A stretch of 64,000 bases of DNA. Origin: Lophium mytilinum. Lineage: Eukaryota > Ascomycota > Dothideomycetes > Mytilinidiales > Mytilinidiaceae. Within the stretch, counting starts at the first letter, position 1; every line of letters begins with the position of its first letter. The stretch is taken from contig MU004182.1 in the NCBI GenBank assembly GCA_010093605.1, forward strand, positions 2,217,195 through 2,281,194, read 5' to 3'. A program made the translations under genes and the position numbers. Positions 21,369-31,560 of this stretch are shown piece by piece. The notes under the pieces are model-generated. The model ran no database searches. It had not been told where the DNA came from and saw nothing but the letters and a program-made list of their open reading frames with translations.

Positions 21369-22084
21369 AGTCTTTGGCCCTTCTCCGAATGCGCGGGGCG
21401 GGAACGGGTTGGTCTGAAAGCCGTGCGGCAGAATGATTGGGGTAGGTTACATCCCAGCAGATGCAGGAGTTCGATTATTGATGATAATGACCAAGGTACG
21501 TTCAGTGACACGAGTGGTTGGAGTGGTGTTGCTGGCAGGAGGTTGCAAGACTAGACCATACTCGGAGTAGCGGGAGAATCAACGTCTAGCATAATGATTG
21601 GCTCGACGGGTTGATCAAAGGAGCAAACATAAAAGCATCCAAAAAGGTTTCAAGAAGAAGGTATCGAAGTTCTGCATTTCTAAGACGATGTCAGCAATTC
21701 AGGTCAGCAATAAGGCCTTTTGCGTGTCATCCTTAGAAATCGCAACCATCCGCGGATGCTATTGGCTGTGACGCTTGAGAATTAGTGACACAGCAAACAG
21801 CGAAGGTAGTAAGTTGCGTGGTCGGTTATTCTAGCCCGACTACTATCGTCCGTGTCCCTCTCCGGCGTATGCAGTGTTCTACTTCTCAAGCCGAGCGAAC
21901 TGGACGAAATTTCACGGCTCATACTATCACGCCGTTACGACCACACATTAAAGCCGCCAAAGAAAGTGCTTGCTAATTAACGCTGTCGTATGACCTTGGG
22001 TTCTTACTCTTAAATACACTACTCCACGGGCGAACACTGAACCTACACCTCCAGTTCGCATCGAAAAAGCACTGCACTTACACC
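21369..22084. promoter_or_regulatory. Divergent promoter between regulator and SDR
   Basis: Holds the 5' flanks of the Zn2Cys6 gene (leftward) and the SDR (rightward). CTTAAATACAC at about 22009, 76 bp before the SDR ATG, is a weak TATA candidate. No regulator site is assigned. Confidence 0.35.
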
Positions 22085-23140
22085 ATGTCCAACACCAAGG
22101 GCACGGTCCTCATCACGGGCGCCAATGGTGGCCTCGGAGCTGCCTTCACGTCTCAGTTCCTCGCATCCCACGAAGCATCTCTCTATACCGGCCTCTTCAG
22201 CGTCCGCAACCCGGCCAAAGCGTCTACTCTCCAGGCCATCTTGTCTAAGTCAGCAAATGGGAAACATCACGAAGCCGTGGCTCTTGACATTAGCACCCTC
22301 GCTTCCGTCCGGGCTGGCGCCAAAGCCATCAACGACCGCGTGGCCTCAGGTGCTCTACCTCCCATCCGCGCGCTGATCCTAAATGCTGCTGTCCAGAACA
22401 CCAAAGGCCAATCCTTCACGAGCGAAGGCCTGGAAGAGAACTTTGCAATAAACTACCTCTCCAACTTCCTCCTCATTCTACTCCTCCTGCAAATCATGGA
22501 CAAAGAAAACGGCCGCATCGTCATCATCTCGAGCTGGACACATGATCCCATGGACCCGCGCAACAACCACATCACAGATGAAAGTCACAAGACCATCTTC
22601 ACCAATATCGACGCTCTCGCCAAGCCACCCATCGAGGAGAAAAATGATGCCGGAATCATGGCGGTGTGGGCTGCAGGTATGCGGCGCTATGGAATGAGTA
22701 AGACCCTCATGGCTATGCTAATGCCCGAGCTTCAACGGCGAATTGATGCCGACCCGGCGCTCTCAAACATCTCGGTCCTCTCTGTCGATCCTGGTGGGAT
22801 GGCGACGGGGATTGTGCGGAACTCACCGCTACCAATACGCATCATGCTTGTCTATATTCTGCCCCTCTTCGCTCCACTCATGTTCTTGGTCGAGTATTTC
22901 GCGCCAAACGGCACGCTGCGGAGGCCTAGCACTTCTGCAAAAGCCGTGAGAAGGGCGGCTTTCGATGTGACGGAGCCGTTGGGGAAGTATCCGAAGGCTG
23001 TGGCGCTCAATGGGTTTGCGGTGGGCGCTCATCAGACGGCGGAAGTGTTGGATGAGAAGAAGCAGAAAGAGTTATGGGCCGGTAGTCTGAAGTATGCTGC
23101 GCTGAAGGGAGAGGAGACGGTTTTGAAAAACTGGGAGTAG
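22085..23140 (+). CDS. Short-chain dehydrogenase/reductase
   Basis: Single-exon protein of 351 residues, starting in a CACC context. Classical SDR signs: nucleotide loop TGANGGLGAAF (residues 11-21), LDIST, LILNAAVQN, GRIVIISSWTHD with the catalytic serine region, and the Tyr-x3-Lys motif in RRYGMSKTLM near residue 207, then DPGGMATGIV. A hydrophobic stretch (IRIMLVYILPLFAPLMFLVEYF, about 255-276) may sit on a membrane, as in WW-domain-oxidoreductase/retinol-dehydrogenase-like fungal SDRs. Uses NAD(P)H to reduce or oxidise a carbonyl; substrate unknown. It is divergent from the Zn2Cys6 regulator and may be its target. Complete and unbroken. Confidence 0.9.
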   Translation: MSNTKGTVLITGANGGLGAAFTSQFLASHEASLYTGLFSVRNPAKASTLQAILSKSANGKHHEAVALDISTLASVRAGAKAINDRVASGALPPIRALILNAAVQNTKGQSFTSEGLEENFAINYLSNFLLILLLLQIMDKENGRIVIISSWTHDPMDPRNNHITDESHKTIFTNIDALAKPPIEEKNDAGIMAVWAAGMRRYGMSKTLMAMLMPELQRRIDADPALSNISVLSVDPGGMATGIVRNSPLPIRIMLVYILPLFAPLMFLVEYFAPNGTLRRPSTSAKAVRRAAFDVTEPLGKYPKAVALNGFAVGAHQTAEVLDEKKQKELWAGSLKYAALKGEETVLKNWE

Positions 23141-23374
23141 AGATGGTTTGACACTGACACAGCATGAGTGTAGAGCGATTTAAATTTCAATAGGATATGA
23201 CATTCAACTCGATCGTGTAGCATTTCATCCTTTTTCTTCCCCATTTACCCTAGATTCAAGACTCGAAAGTCGTATCAAGCATCTGTTATTTTTCCGGTGA
23301 AAGAGTAGCCAGACAAGCAAAGACCAGCCCATCAGCCCCAGTTTATCCATATTGAAGTTGGAATAACGCCCTTG

Positions 23375-23563
23375 TACAGTCTGGGCACGGGCTCCCTCCA
23401 GTTTGCCCACCCAACACCACTGTTCGGGGTGGCCTGGCTACTGGGCAGGCAATTAGTCAAGAAGCAGTCCAATCTGCACTGCTTGAAGCTTGACATCACC
23501 CTCGACTCTTCGAAACCCTGTGGGGTACCCCAAGCAGTGGCGTACTAGTGTGCCCAGACTTGT
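23375..23563. mobile_element. MITE-like element, CACTGCTTGG family
   Basis: 189 bp bounded by ACAGTCTGGGCAC on the left and GTGCCCAGACTTGT on the right (inverted). A second inverted pair lies inside: CAACACCACTGTTCGGGGTG and CCCCAAGCAGTGGCGT. Its body matches the tandem units at 5927-6295 (GCTGGCTACTGGGCAGGCAA, CTGCACTGCTTGAAGCTTGA). No coding capacity. It sits between the SDR and the 3' end of the RING gene. Confidence 0.8.
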
Positions 23564-23611
23564 GGCCTGTCACTGTAAAAAAGAAAAGAGTAGTCTCACA
23601 GACCAACTTCA

Positions 23612-24648
23612 TCATTCTTTGCATCCCCCGTTCTGTAGAATATCTACAAACACCATCATATCCCTCACCAACTCCGGCAAACTGGATGCCTCGTAGTTCT
23701 CTTCTCCAGCTACTGCGATGTAAAGATTACAAATCTGGGCCAGCTGCGTGATAACCAGCTGGACGGGCTCGTTGAACCCATCCATCCAATCGCGAGGGGG
23801 TACCAGGACCTTTCTACACTTTGGGCAGGTATTGGAATTCCCATTGTTCGAGCTCACCCAGGTGAGGATACATTTAGTTCCCCAGACATGTCCACAAATG
23901 AGTTTCAAGGGAAGGTGGTGTACTCCACCATAGGGATGTCGGCAGATCAGGCATTCGCTATGGTCCTCTCGGTCTCCGATTGCTGGGCCCCGAAAACACG
24001 AGCCCAAGAAGAGAGCGCTGCGTCTTTTGATTCTTTTGATTTCGAGTCTTATAATCTGGACCAAACGGTTTACATGTTGTTGGAGGGAACGGCTATTCTT
24101 ATGTTCTCCGGAATGCGGCAACAGGCCCAAACGTTGCCAGAATACCGTTGTGGGATCTCGCGCCCCTTGCGCTACACAGATGGCCGCCTCAACTGACGTA
24201 CGCATCAAGCTCATCAGCGTAGGGATATAATCATCTCGGCGGGTGAGTGGTTGCACCCGTCTGGAAAGGGCATGTTCTGCAGCGAATAGGCCTTCATGCG
24301 CGGCGTGCCAAGAGCTGAGCGACTTATTCCACGAATCCTTAGGCGTGAGGTAAGTCTTAAGAACGCAGTCTTCGAAAGCCAGGCCACTAGCTTTCCTCCG
24401 ATTCGATTCCTCTTCATATTTCTCGATAGACTTGAAGATTTCAAGGTTGGAATAGGACTGGAAGGGTACGGCTAATATATCCTCGAAGGATATGCTGTCT
24501 TGTGTTCGTAGCATAGTGGAGTATGATGGAGCATACATGCTGCGATGTTCTGCAGATCGTATTAGTTCGCTGACAATTTTAAGCCGCCACCCAGGTGGCT
24601 TTGGAAAACTGGATTCAACTCACTATTCTGAGAGGTCTGACTAGGCAT
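23612..24648 (-). CDS. RING-finger protein
   Basis: Two exons (24648-24624 and 24549-23612) give 320 residues; the tiny first exon encodes MPSQTSQN and joins in frame to KHRSMYAPS. If unspliced, the ATG at 24538 could serve instead. The C-terminal third holds a RING-type zinc-binding domain: CLICRHPYGG, then CGHVWGTKCILTW and CPKCRKVLVP (about residues 215-270). The order C-x2-C, C-x-H-x5-C, C-x2-C fits a RING variant. Proteins with such domains are usually E3 ubiquitin ligases or scaffolds. The N-terminal part is helical and unrecognised. Similar single-RING proteins are numerous and lineage-specific in filamentous fungi. The E3 role is inferred. Confidence 0.78.
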
Positions 24649-24801
24649 AGTAGCAGGAGGGCGTAAGGTTGTAGAGGTGGAGTGTCGGGGTGCGAAGTTT
24701 TGGTGGGAGGAGACTAAGAGTGAGAGGTTGGAGTGACGATCAAAGCTCGAGTTGCAGCGAGAGAGGTAGATGCGAGATCCCTTTATTAGTATATCGTGGC
24801 T

Positions 24802-24837
24802 TGCGCTCTGATGTGCGCTCTGATGTGCGCTCTGAAT
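24802..24837. repeat. Three tandem 12-bp repeats
   Basis: TGCGCTCTGATG occurs twice in a row, followed by TGCGCTCTGAAT. It lies about 150-190 bp upstream of the RING gene start. A minisatellite-like stretch, possibly in its promoter. Confidence 0.8.
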
Positions 24838-25038
24838 CACGTGAACGATGCCTCCCATGGTAACGAGCCATTCTTACGGGCGGGAGGGCCCACACTGAAC
24901 CCATGGAACTAACCAGGGGAGTTCGCCGCTTGCTGTAGATTAAGTTATGCTCAAGCCTATCAAGGAGAACTTTCCGACATTGAGCATATGTGTTCCGAAT
25001 GAGCTTAGTATGTTTAGGCGGGATTAACCTTCTCCATG

Positions 25039-25132
25039 TACAGTACTAGGACTTAAGTCTGATCCGATGAACCGTACGTTTCCCACCAAAAAACGTTGGG
25101 TGCTCGGAGCAGACTTAAGTCTACTGACTGTA
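25039..25132. mobile_element. 90-bp fold-back MITE flanked by TA
   Basis: CAGTACTAGGACTTAAGTCT at 25041 is matched, inverted, by CAGACTTAAGTCTACTGACTG ending at 25130, with TA on both sides (25039-25040 and 25131-25132). The two halves remain complementary nearly to the centre (ACGTTT, CCG), so the whole element forms one hairpin. CAGT ends plus a TA duplication are typical of Tc1/mariner-type MITEs. The end sequence resembles that of the repeat unit at 5927. Confidence 0.85.
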
Positions 25133-25584
25133 GATGCGAGCAACCTGAACTGGGTCGTGGTTCCAGTAACATATAGCGCTGAAAGAGCGAAAAGCACGGC
25201 AACACTTGGCCGTCCAGTATATAGAGGCATGTACGTTGCTGAAGATTTTTGATTATTGAAGAAGTTCGTTGTCATTGTAGTCGTAATCATTGTGTCGGCT
25301 TCTTCTAGGCGTGTTAGCTAGATTGCGGGACGAACTGCACCCTGTTCCAAAACAACTCACACATACCTTGATGTCTATGGAAGAGTTGCAAAGTAGTTAC
25401 TGTCGTAGTTGTTCCATATACCATTGTGAGCTCCTACCCCTCCGGGGCATCTGCACGAGCGATATCCCACATCGCTCTCCTCGCCGCAGCCATTCCGACG
25501 GTTGTTGACCTCATCCAAAGCCATCTCCAAAGCCAGCCGTCCTAGCGCAGACATGTTCTTGTATCTCGGGAGCTCCTGAGAATC
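25133..25584. other. Intergenic region
   Basis: No gene seen; contains the 3' flank of the MED9 gene. Confidence 0.4.
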
Positions 25585-26058
25585 TCATCCACCCATTTTC
25601 GTATCCCCGGCCTCAACATTCCCACTCTCTTCCGCCTTAATGTTCCCTCCCTTCCCCAAGCCCTCCAACGCCGTCTTCAGCCCCCTCACCCTCTCTTCTA
25701 GCTCCGCAATTTCCTCCTCCTGCTCCTCGATCCCCCGTCCCACGTCCGGCAGGGCCATAACGGCCATCCTCGCCCTCTGCAGCTTCAACTTCAGCTTCGT
25801 CGCTTCGCTCGGCAGGCCCTGGATATCGAGCTGGTTCGCAGCTTCGGGATCGACGGTATGTGTAGGATTCGGATCTGCTGGCTGGGCGGTGGTTGTGAGC
25901 AGGCGGGTGAGTAGGGTGTGGAGCGGTGGGAGAGTGTCGAAGCTGGACGGCGAGGGGAGCGGTGGTGGAGCGGGAGGAGCAGGCGTGGACGAGGGAGTTG
26001 CGGAGGTGGTGTGGAGGGCGAAGGTAGGGTGGGTCGCGGGGGTTTGGGGGTTCGACAT
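25585..26058 (-). CDS. MED9: Mediator subunit 9 (Med9/Cse2)
   Basis: Single-exon protein of 157 residues. After a proline/serine/threonine-rich N-terminus comes DTLPPLHTLLTRLL (about 41-54) and then the core DIQGLPSEATKLKLKLQRAR, MAVMALPDVGRGIEEQEEEI and AELEERVRGLKTALEGLGK (about 78-139). This helical pattern, with LP-x-EA-x-KLK-x-K and ALPD..RxIEEQEEEI, is what I know from fungal Med9. Med9 is a small subunit of the Mediator middle module linking activators to RNA polymerase II in the nucleus. The helix is a predicted coiled coil. The assignment rests on pattern recall; a search would confirm it. Divergent from the phosphoglycerate mutase gene. Confidence 0.75.
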   Translation of the reverse strand: MSNPQTPATHPTFALHTTSATPSSTPAPPAPPPLPSPSSFDTLPPLHTLLTRLLTTTAQPADPNPTHTVDPEAANQLDIQGLPSEATKLKLKLQRARMAVMALPDVGRGIEEQEEEIAELEERVRGLKTALEGLGKGGNIKAEESGNVEAGDTKMGG

Positions 26059-26649
26059 TGGGGGGACGGCTGGTATGATGGCGACGTTGATGATGTCGAT
26101 GGTGGTTGTAGTTCTAGAGGTTGAAGTTGTGAAGTTGAAGCTTCGCGTGGGAACAAAAGAACAGCGCCAAGATGGGCGTCAAAGCTCTGGCAGTCAGTAT
26201 TAGATAAACACAGCAGTCGGTAGGATCCCGTGATACGCAGGTACCGGCCGTGCGTGTGTTGATGGCGATGGAGGACGGGCTGAATCGGAGGAGACGTCGG
26301 AGCTGCGGGCAAGCCTGAGATTCCCGCGAAGAGTTCCAGCGGCTTTGTTACCTCGGGTGAGGGCGATGTGTCGTTCTCCGGCTTCAATAGTCCTCGCGGG
26401 TACACGAACGCAGCTATTCAAAAGAGATACTTCTCAGCGTTATCGCAGACGTTCGCGTGGGTGACGTGGTGTTGCTTTTGGTTGAGTCTTTTTCACCCCG
26501 CTACCCCTCCACCACACCACTCTTCTCTCCCCATCACCTGTTGCCCGGTCACCGTGCAGTGTTACATTGCGAAGACCTTTTCCTTTCTTTCGTTCAATTG
26601 ATTTCTCCTCACCTTTTCCCCTTCCTACATTTCCCCAAAGTCAAACAAG
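26059..26649. promoter_or_regulatory. Divergent promoter of MED9 and phosphoglycerate mutase
   Basis: 591 bp between divergent genes. The 140 bases before the mutase ATG are strongly pyrimidine-rich (for example TTTCCTTTCTTTCGTTC near 26580). Long CT tracts just upstream of the start are common in highly expressed fungal glycolytic genes. Confidence 0.5.
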
Positions 26650-28316
26650 ATGGTGAAAGTCAACCAAAAAGCCGTCCTCATCGTTATCGACGGATGGGGC
26701 ATTGCCAGCTCGTCCTCTCCCAAGGAGGGCGATGCCATCCTTAACGCTGACACTCCCACTATGGATAGCTTCAAAGAGGAGGGATCCAAGACGGCCCAGG
26801 GCTACACCGAGCTCGAAGCTTCCTCCCTCGCCGTCGGGCTGCCCGAGGGCCTGATGGGCAACAGCGAGGTCGGCCATCTCAACATCGGCGCCGGACGGGT
26901 GGTCTGGCAAGATGTCGTGCGAATCGACCAAACGATCAAGACCAACAAGCTGCGTGAGGTGCAAACTATCAAAGACTCGTTCAGTCATGCGAAGAATGGG
27001 AATGGACGTTTGCATTTCCTCGGCCTAGTATCAGATGGCGGAGTCCACTCTCATATCAAGCACCTTATTGCTCTTATTAAGGTGGCTAAGGAGATGGAGG
27101 TCCCCGAGGTCTTCATCCACTTCTTTGGCGACGGAAGAGACACGGACCCCAAGTCTGGAGCTGGTCACCTGAAAGACCTTCTAGAAGCCACCAAGGAGAT
27201 CGGACTCGGGGAGATTGCTACGATAGTTGGCCGATACTACATCATGGACCGTGATAAGAGGTGGGACAGAGTCGAGGTGGGCCTGAAGGGTGTTGTCTCT
27301 GGGGAGGGTGAAGATAGCAACGACCCACTGGCAACAATAAAGGAGAGATATGAGAAGGGAGAAACGGACGAGTTCCTGAAGCCGATTATTGTCGGTGGAA
27401 AGGACCGCCGTATTCAAGGTACGGCAATTTACAAGTTAATACTTGAACTGCAAACTAATTTGTATAGACAACGATACTCTCTTCTTCTTCAACTACCGCT
27501 CCGACCGCGTCCGAGAAGTCGTCCAGCTCATCGGCGACTTCGACCGCTCCCCCAAGCCCGATTTCCCTTACCCCAAAAACCTCAACGTTACTACCATGAC
27601 ACAGTATAACCTGAAGTTCCCGTTCCCGATAGCCTTCAAGCCGCAACACATGGGCAACGTGCTGGCCGAGTGGCTGGGGAAGCAAGGCGTCAAGCAATGC
27701 CACGTCGCTGAGACGGAGAAATACGCACACGTTACGTTCTTCTTCAACGGCGGTGTAGAGAAGCAGTTTGAGAACGAAGAACGAGAGATGATCGACTCAC
27801 CAAAGGTCGCAACGTATGACCTCCAACCGAAGATGAGCGCTATGGGCGTTGCGGAGAAGCTATGCGAGCGCATCAGGACGGATAAATTTGAGTTCCTGAT
27901 GAACAACTTCGCGCCGCCGGACATGGTTGGCCATACGGGTGTGTTGAAGGCCGCGATAGAGGGTGTGACGGAGACAGATAAGGCGATTGCCAAGGTGTAT
28001 GAGCAGTGCAAGGAGAGCGGTTATGTGCTTTTTGTTACAGCTGATCACGGGTGAGTTGTGCAGTTTCCTAGACCAACAATTCGCGCGATGCTAATATTTC
28101 TTTAGAAATGCGGAAGAGATGCTCAACGAGGAGGGCAAGCCGAAAACATCGCACACGACAAACAAGGTCCCCTTTGTAATGGCCAACGCACCCGAAGGCT
28201 TCACTCTGAAGAAGACTGACGGTGTGCTCGGTGATGTCGCGCCTACGGTGCTTTCTATCATGGGCCTGCCGCAGCCGGAGGAGATGGAGGGCCACAGCCT
28301 TTTGATCAAGCCATAG
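26650..28316 (+). CDS. gpmI: 2,3-bisphosphoglycerate-independent phosphoglycerate mutase
   Basis: Exons 26650-27418, 27468-28050 and 28106-28316 give 520 residues, the usual family length. Seen: VLIVIDGWGI (metal-binding Asp) at the N-terminus; MGNSEVGHLNIGAGR with the catalytic serine near residue 75; HFFGDGRDTDPKS; the motif DNDTLFFFNYRSDRVRE spanning the first splice; NNFAPPDMVGHTG; and the metal-binding ADHGNAEEM spanning the second splice. The enzyme interconverts 3- and 2-phosphoglycerate in glycolysis, in the cytosol, with two Mn2+ ions. Filamentous ascomycetes use this type, unlike budding yeast. All residues expected for activity appear present. Strong CT-rich leader. Confidence 0.97.
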
Positions 28317-28559
28317 ACTGAAACTTGTGCTGAAATGTTATAGCATTTTTGGAGGGCCGGGGGTGTTGAATGTCGAAGGAAAACCGAGTTGACGATTCGA
28401 CGACTTTTCGTGTTGTATAAAGACCTGATAGAAATAACCACAAGGATAGAGCATGGATTCTGGAACCTCTTTTCCCGTGTAAAAACTGCGCAGAGACGTC
28501 TGGCATTGAAATAGTGTTCCTAGAAGTCATCGTTGTGCAAGGAGACTACATCGCCGACG

Positions 28560-28942
28560 CTAGGTAGGGAAAAAGTGGCACACTCAATCACCACCGTCTG
28601 AGGTGGCCCGGGGAGCTATTAAGCTTGCCAAAGTTGGTATTTCATGGATAGCAAAAACATACTAGAGGACCTCAAACGGTGCTAAAGAATGGTACACAAG
28701 CACATGAATAGTGGGTATATACCCCGAAGATTCGTGGATTGCCAATTTATATTGCCACTTAACTAGTCTACCACGCTGTCTTATAGATAGGTGCACCTGC
28801 CTGCCACTGCTTGGAGTATTTCAATATAGGCGGACTGAAGCTAAAGCTTTGTATCTCATTTGAATACATAAAAATGCATTAAAGCACCACAAGCAGTCGC
28901 AAATAGGTAGGGGTGCCACCTTTTCACGCCCAGCTTGTCTAG
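28560..28942. mobile_element. MITE-like element, CTAG family, copy 2
   Basis: 383 bp beginning and ending with CTAG. Left end GGGAAAAAGTGGCACACTCA; right end, inverted, has GTGAAAAGGTGGCACC. Inner arms CACCTGCCTGCCACTGCTTG near 28794 and CAAGCAGTCGCAAATAGGTA near 28890 are approximately inverted. Matches copy 1 (4550-4958) through GGCTTGCCAAAG-like and GAGGACCTCAAAC segments. No coding capacity. Confidence 0.8.
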
Positions 28943-30017
28943 GCCGCTGTTGTTTTGAAGTGCAGGTGGGCTGCTGACAAAGCAAATATCCCACTTCTAT
29001 CTCGACATCGAACTCATGTTTGCTTTCTTCATTATCCATCATCAAATTCACTCGACTCGAAATTGAATCACGGGCAAAGCTCGCGGCAGCCAGGTCGTCA
29101 GAACCAACCCCTTGTACAGTCCACGATTCCGGCCTTCCATCTCTTCAGTCAGTATTCTTTCTACACGAACTTGAAAAACAAGGCAATTCATCCTTCAACT
29201 AGGACCTGCGCTTCTCCTATAGTATTTCCTACGCTTAGGTTGTTTACATTTATTCGGTCCTTCTGTCACATTTGGGTTATGGGAGAACAGCACTTTCAAA
29301 ACTAAAGTATATTCCACGTCATGGGGCGTATCACTTCATTAGACATTCCATACTCTTCCCTTTACTATTATATCCATCAAAGTGCCCTAGCTTTAAAGTC
29401 TGGCTCTTGTCATCTCTCTTCACGATCTTCAAACAAACACGTTGCGGATCCGCCTAGACGTCGGGAAACCCGGTCATGTAAGCTGCGTCCAAGACCCTGA
29501 AACAATTGATATAGAGCTGTAACCTCCCCAAGCCGTTCGGGTGAGCAAGTGAGCTAAAAAGCATGTAGCAGAGGAATGGATGCTTTGATCGTCTTTCGAG
29601 ACAGCTTCGAGTAACGAAGCATAGGTGATAGAGCTCATAGATGGGTCTAGGCAAGAACGTCTAGTCGAAAGATGAGACACGTGCCCGGCGCATTGCCGAA
29701 GCCTTGAGGCTAGGCGAAAGCTGGCGGAAGATAACAACATCGCGATCTAAATTGTAAAAATAGTGATATCACTCTTGTTTTCCAAGTACGATTTCGACGT
29801 CCAGTGAGCAAGCAAGGACGTGAGCTGTTTATTGACCTGGACTTGCTTAAAGTAGCTTCAATCGAACACGTGCTCAGCCTCTACTTTGTCTGCTCTTCAC
29901 CTCACCTAGCCCAGCTTCAAGCCTCATTTCGATGTCACTATCACTTAGCGGCCTCCGAAACATCATCAAAACACCGCAGAGTGTGAGTAATATTCTTCAC
30001 CCTATCCGACCCCGCCG
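28943..30017. other. Intergenic region
   Basis: About 1.1 kb with no convincing coding frame on either strand. Contains the leader of the gene at 30018. Confidence 0.4.
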
Positions 30018-30935
30018 ATGCATCACGAAAGCAGTCGAGTGAATATCAACCCACTAATACCTACCGCAGCACCCCAGCTATTCACCATGGTGCAACCACC
30101 CCAACTCCCTCATCGACGCCGCGGTCCACATGTCCCTATACCACAACACACCTTCCAACTCCATCTCATTACAAGCATGGGCCCAGGAACAGACCCCCGC
30201 ACATACGCCCGAATCTCCAAACCGGTGCTCGCGCTCAGCACTCCCCACGTCAACCTCTCCACTCTCCGCTACATCTGGACCACCGACCTCAACCTCCTCG
30301 CTACCGGCGAGCAGGCAAACTGGCAGTACCTCCTAGACACGCCTACGCAAGACAGCGGCCGCCAAGTGATCGTTATCAAAATCAACAACTTCACTTCGGA
30401 CGGCAGGAGCCTCCTCACCTTCCTGTGGCATCGCAAGAGCAATCACCGCACCGGCATCCCTTACGTGCTGGCTCCCCACCCGGAGACGCAAGTGTCCTGG
30501 GACTCCGTGGTCATACTCGGGCCTTTTCCCGCAGTATTGGAGAGCTGGCTTTCGGAGAACGTGGCGGAGTCGGTGGTTGGGGAGAACTGGTATGACAAGA
30601 TGGTGAACGGCTATAAAGTCTATCTCATGCTTGGACGAGTTATGATGATCCAGCCGGAGCCACTGATTACGGAATGGACATTCCCTAGTGATTACGAGCG
30701 GCTCCTGAGGCCGGAAGATGTGCGGACGCTCGGCTGCGTTACCGACGACAAGAAGGCGAGGTACGAGAAGGCGGTTGCGGGGTTGTGGAAGGCGATGCAG
30801 GAGAACCCGTCTGACTCTCCGGCATATGTCAAGGCGCATAAGAGGCTCGGCGAGTGGAGCTGGAAGCTGATGGAGGTGGAGCGCCTCCAGGGGTTGAAAA
30901 GAGCTGCGGCGGAAGCAGAAGCTCTAGGAGAATGA
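30018..30935 (+). CDS. Uncharacterised protein
   Basis: Single-exon frame of 305 residues. Two starts are possible: 30018, or the ATG at 30087 in a stronger CACC-ATGG context, which would give 282 residues. I do not recognise a domain. Visible: a basic/proline stretch (QPPQLPHRRRGPHVP), a segment rich in beta-type strands (PRTYARISKPVLALS, RQVIVIKINNFTSDGRSLLTFLWH, SWDSVVILGPFPAVL), NWYDKMVNGYKVYLMLGRVMM, and a charged helical C-terminus (KARYEKAVAGLWKAM, AHKRLGEWSWKLMEVERLQG). No signal peptide or membrane span. Codon use is like that of neighbouring genes, so it is likely a real lineage-restricted gene. Confidence 0.7.
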   Translation: MHHESSRVNINPLIPTAAPQLFTMVQPPQLPHRRRGPHVPIPQHTFQLHLITSMGPGTDPRTYARISKPVLALSTPHVNLSTLRYIWTTDLNLLATGEQANWQYLLDTPTQDSGRQVIVIKINNFTSDGRSLLTFLWHRKSNHRTGIPYVLAPHPETQVSWDSVVILGPFPAVLESWLSENVAESVVGENWYDKMVNGYKVYLMLGRVMMIQPEPLITEWTFPSDYERLLRPEDVRTLGCVTDDKKARYEKAVAGLWKAMQENPSDSPAYVKAHKRLGEWSWKLMEVERLQGLKRAAAEAEALGE

Positions 30936-31350
30936 ACGATATCGAGTAACGGTGATGGATTCAGGGCAAGATTTGGTGGGTATCGAGCTAAACCTGAGCG
31001 GTTAGGAAGATTACGGAGACTAAATCCCTTTTTTGAGACGTGCAAATCAATGGCACATCATTCGAACCTCAGATCATTCGGAAATATGTTTCACAGGATC
31101 AAGGCTTGAGAGAACCGAGCTTGCATTGTGACATACATACTCCTTCACCACTCTCCCTTCTCCCTTCATACATCTTCCTTCACCCGAGAAACCGTACGTT
31201 TGACCCATCAGCTGCGCTGCCATTGACAACGCAGAACCCAGCAGACTCGAGCATAAAATCTGCCCCCTCCTCCACATTCTCAGCACCAGAGCCACCTTCT
31301 GACGCCTTGCCCCCACAGACACCTTCCACAAAATCCCAAGAGCCATCACC
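30936..31350. other. Intergenic region and leader of the 31351 gene
   Basis: C-rich towards the right, like a fungal 5' leader. No gene seen. Confidence 0.35.
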
Positions 31351-31560
31351 ATGTGCGAGAAAACCACCAACGACTATGTGTGCGGCCATATGACCGACAC
31401 AGAAACTAAGCGATGCCGGAAGGCGGTGGCCGATGGGAAGACCTGCCAGCACCAGTCTGACACACATACACCATCGGAGGACAAATCCCCAGACTGCAAG
31501 AGAGAGAGCACGTGGAAATCGAAGCAGGTAATCGGCCATGGTTGGAGTTTTGGTAGATAA
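31351..31560 (+). CDS. Small cysteine protein, MC-start family, copy D
   Basis: A 69-residue protein starting MCEKTTNDYVCGHMTDTETK in a CACC-ATG context. It has Cys2, the CGH motif (residues 11-13), and cysteines near 22, 33 and 50. The MC start and CGH motif agree with copies A-C, but the spacing after residue 20 differs (C-RKAVADGKT-C-QH), so it is a more distant relative. The C-terminal half is charged and lacks the C-x2-C pair. A second exon cannot be excluded. Function unknown. Confidence 0.55.
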   Translation: MCEKTTNDYVCGHMTDTETKRCRKAVADGKTCQHQSDTHTPSEDKSPDCKRESTWKSKQVIGHGWSFGR

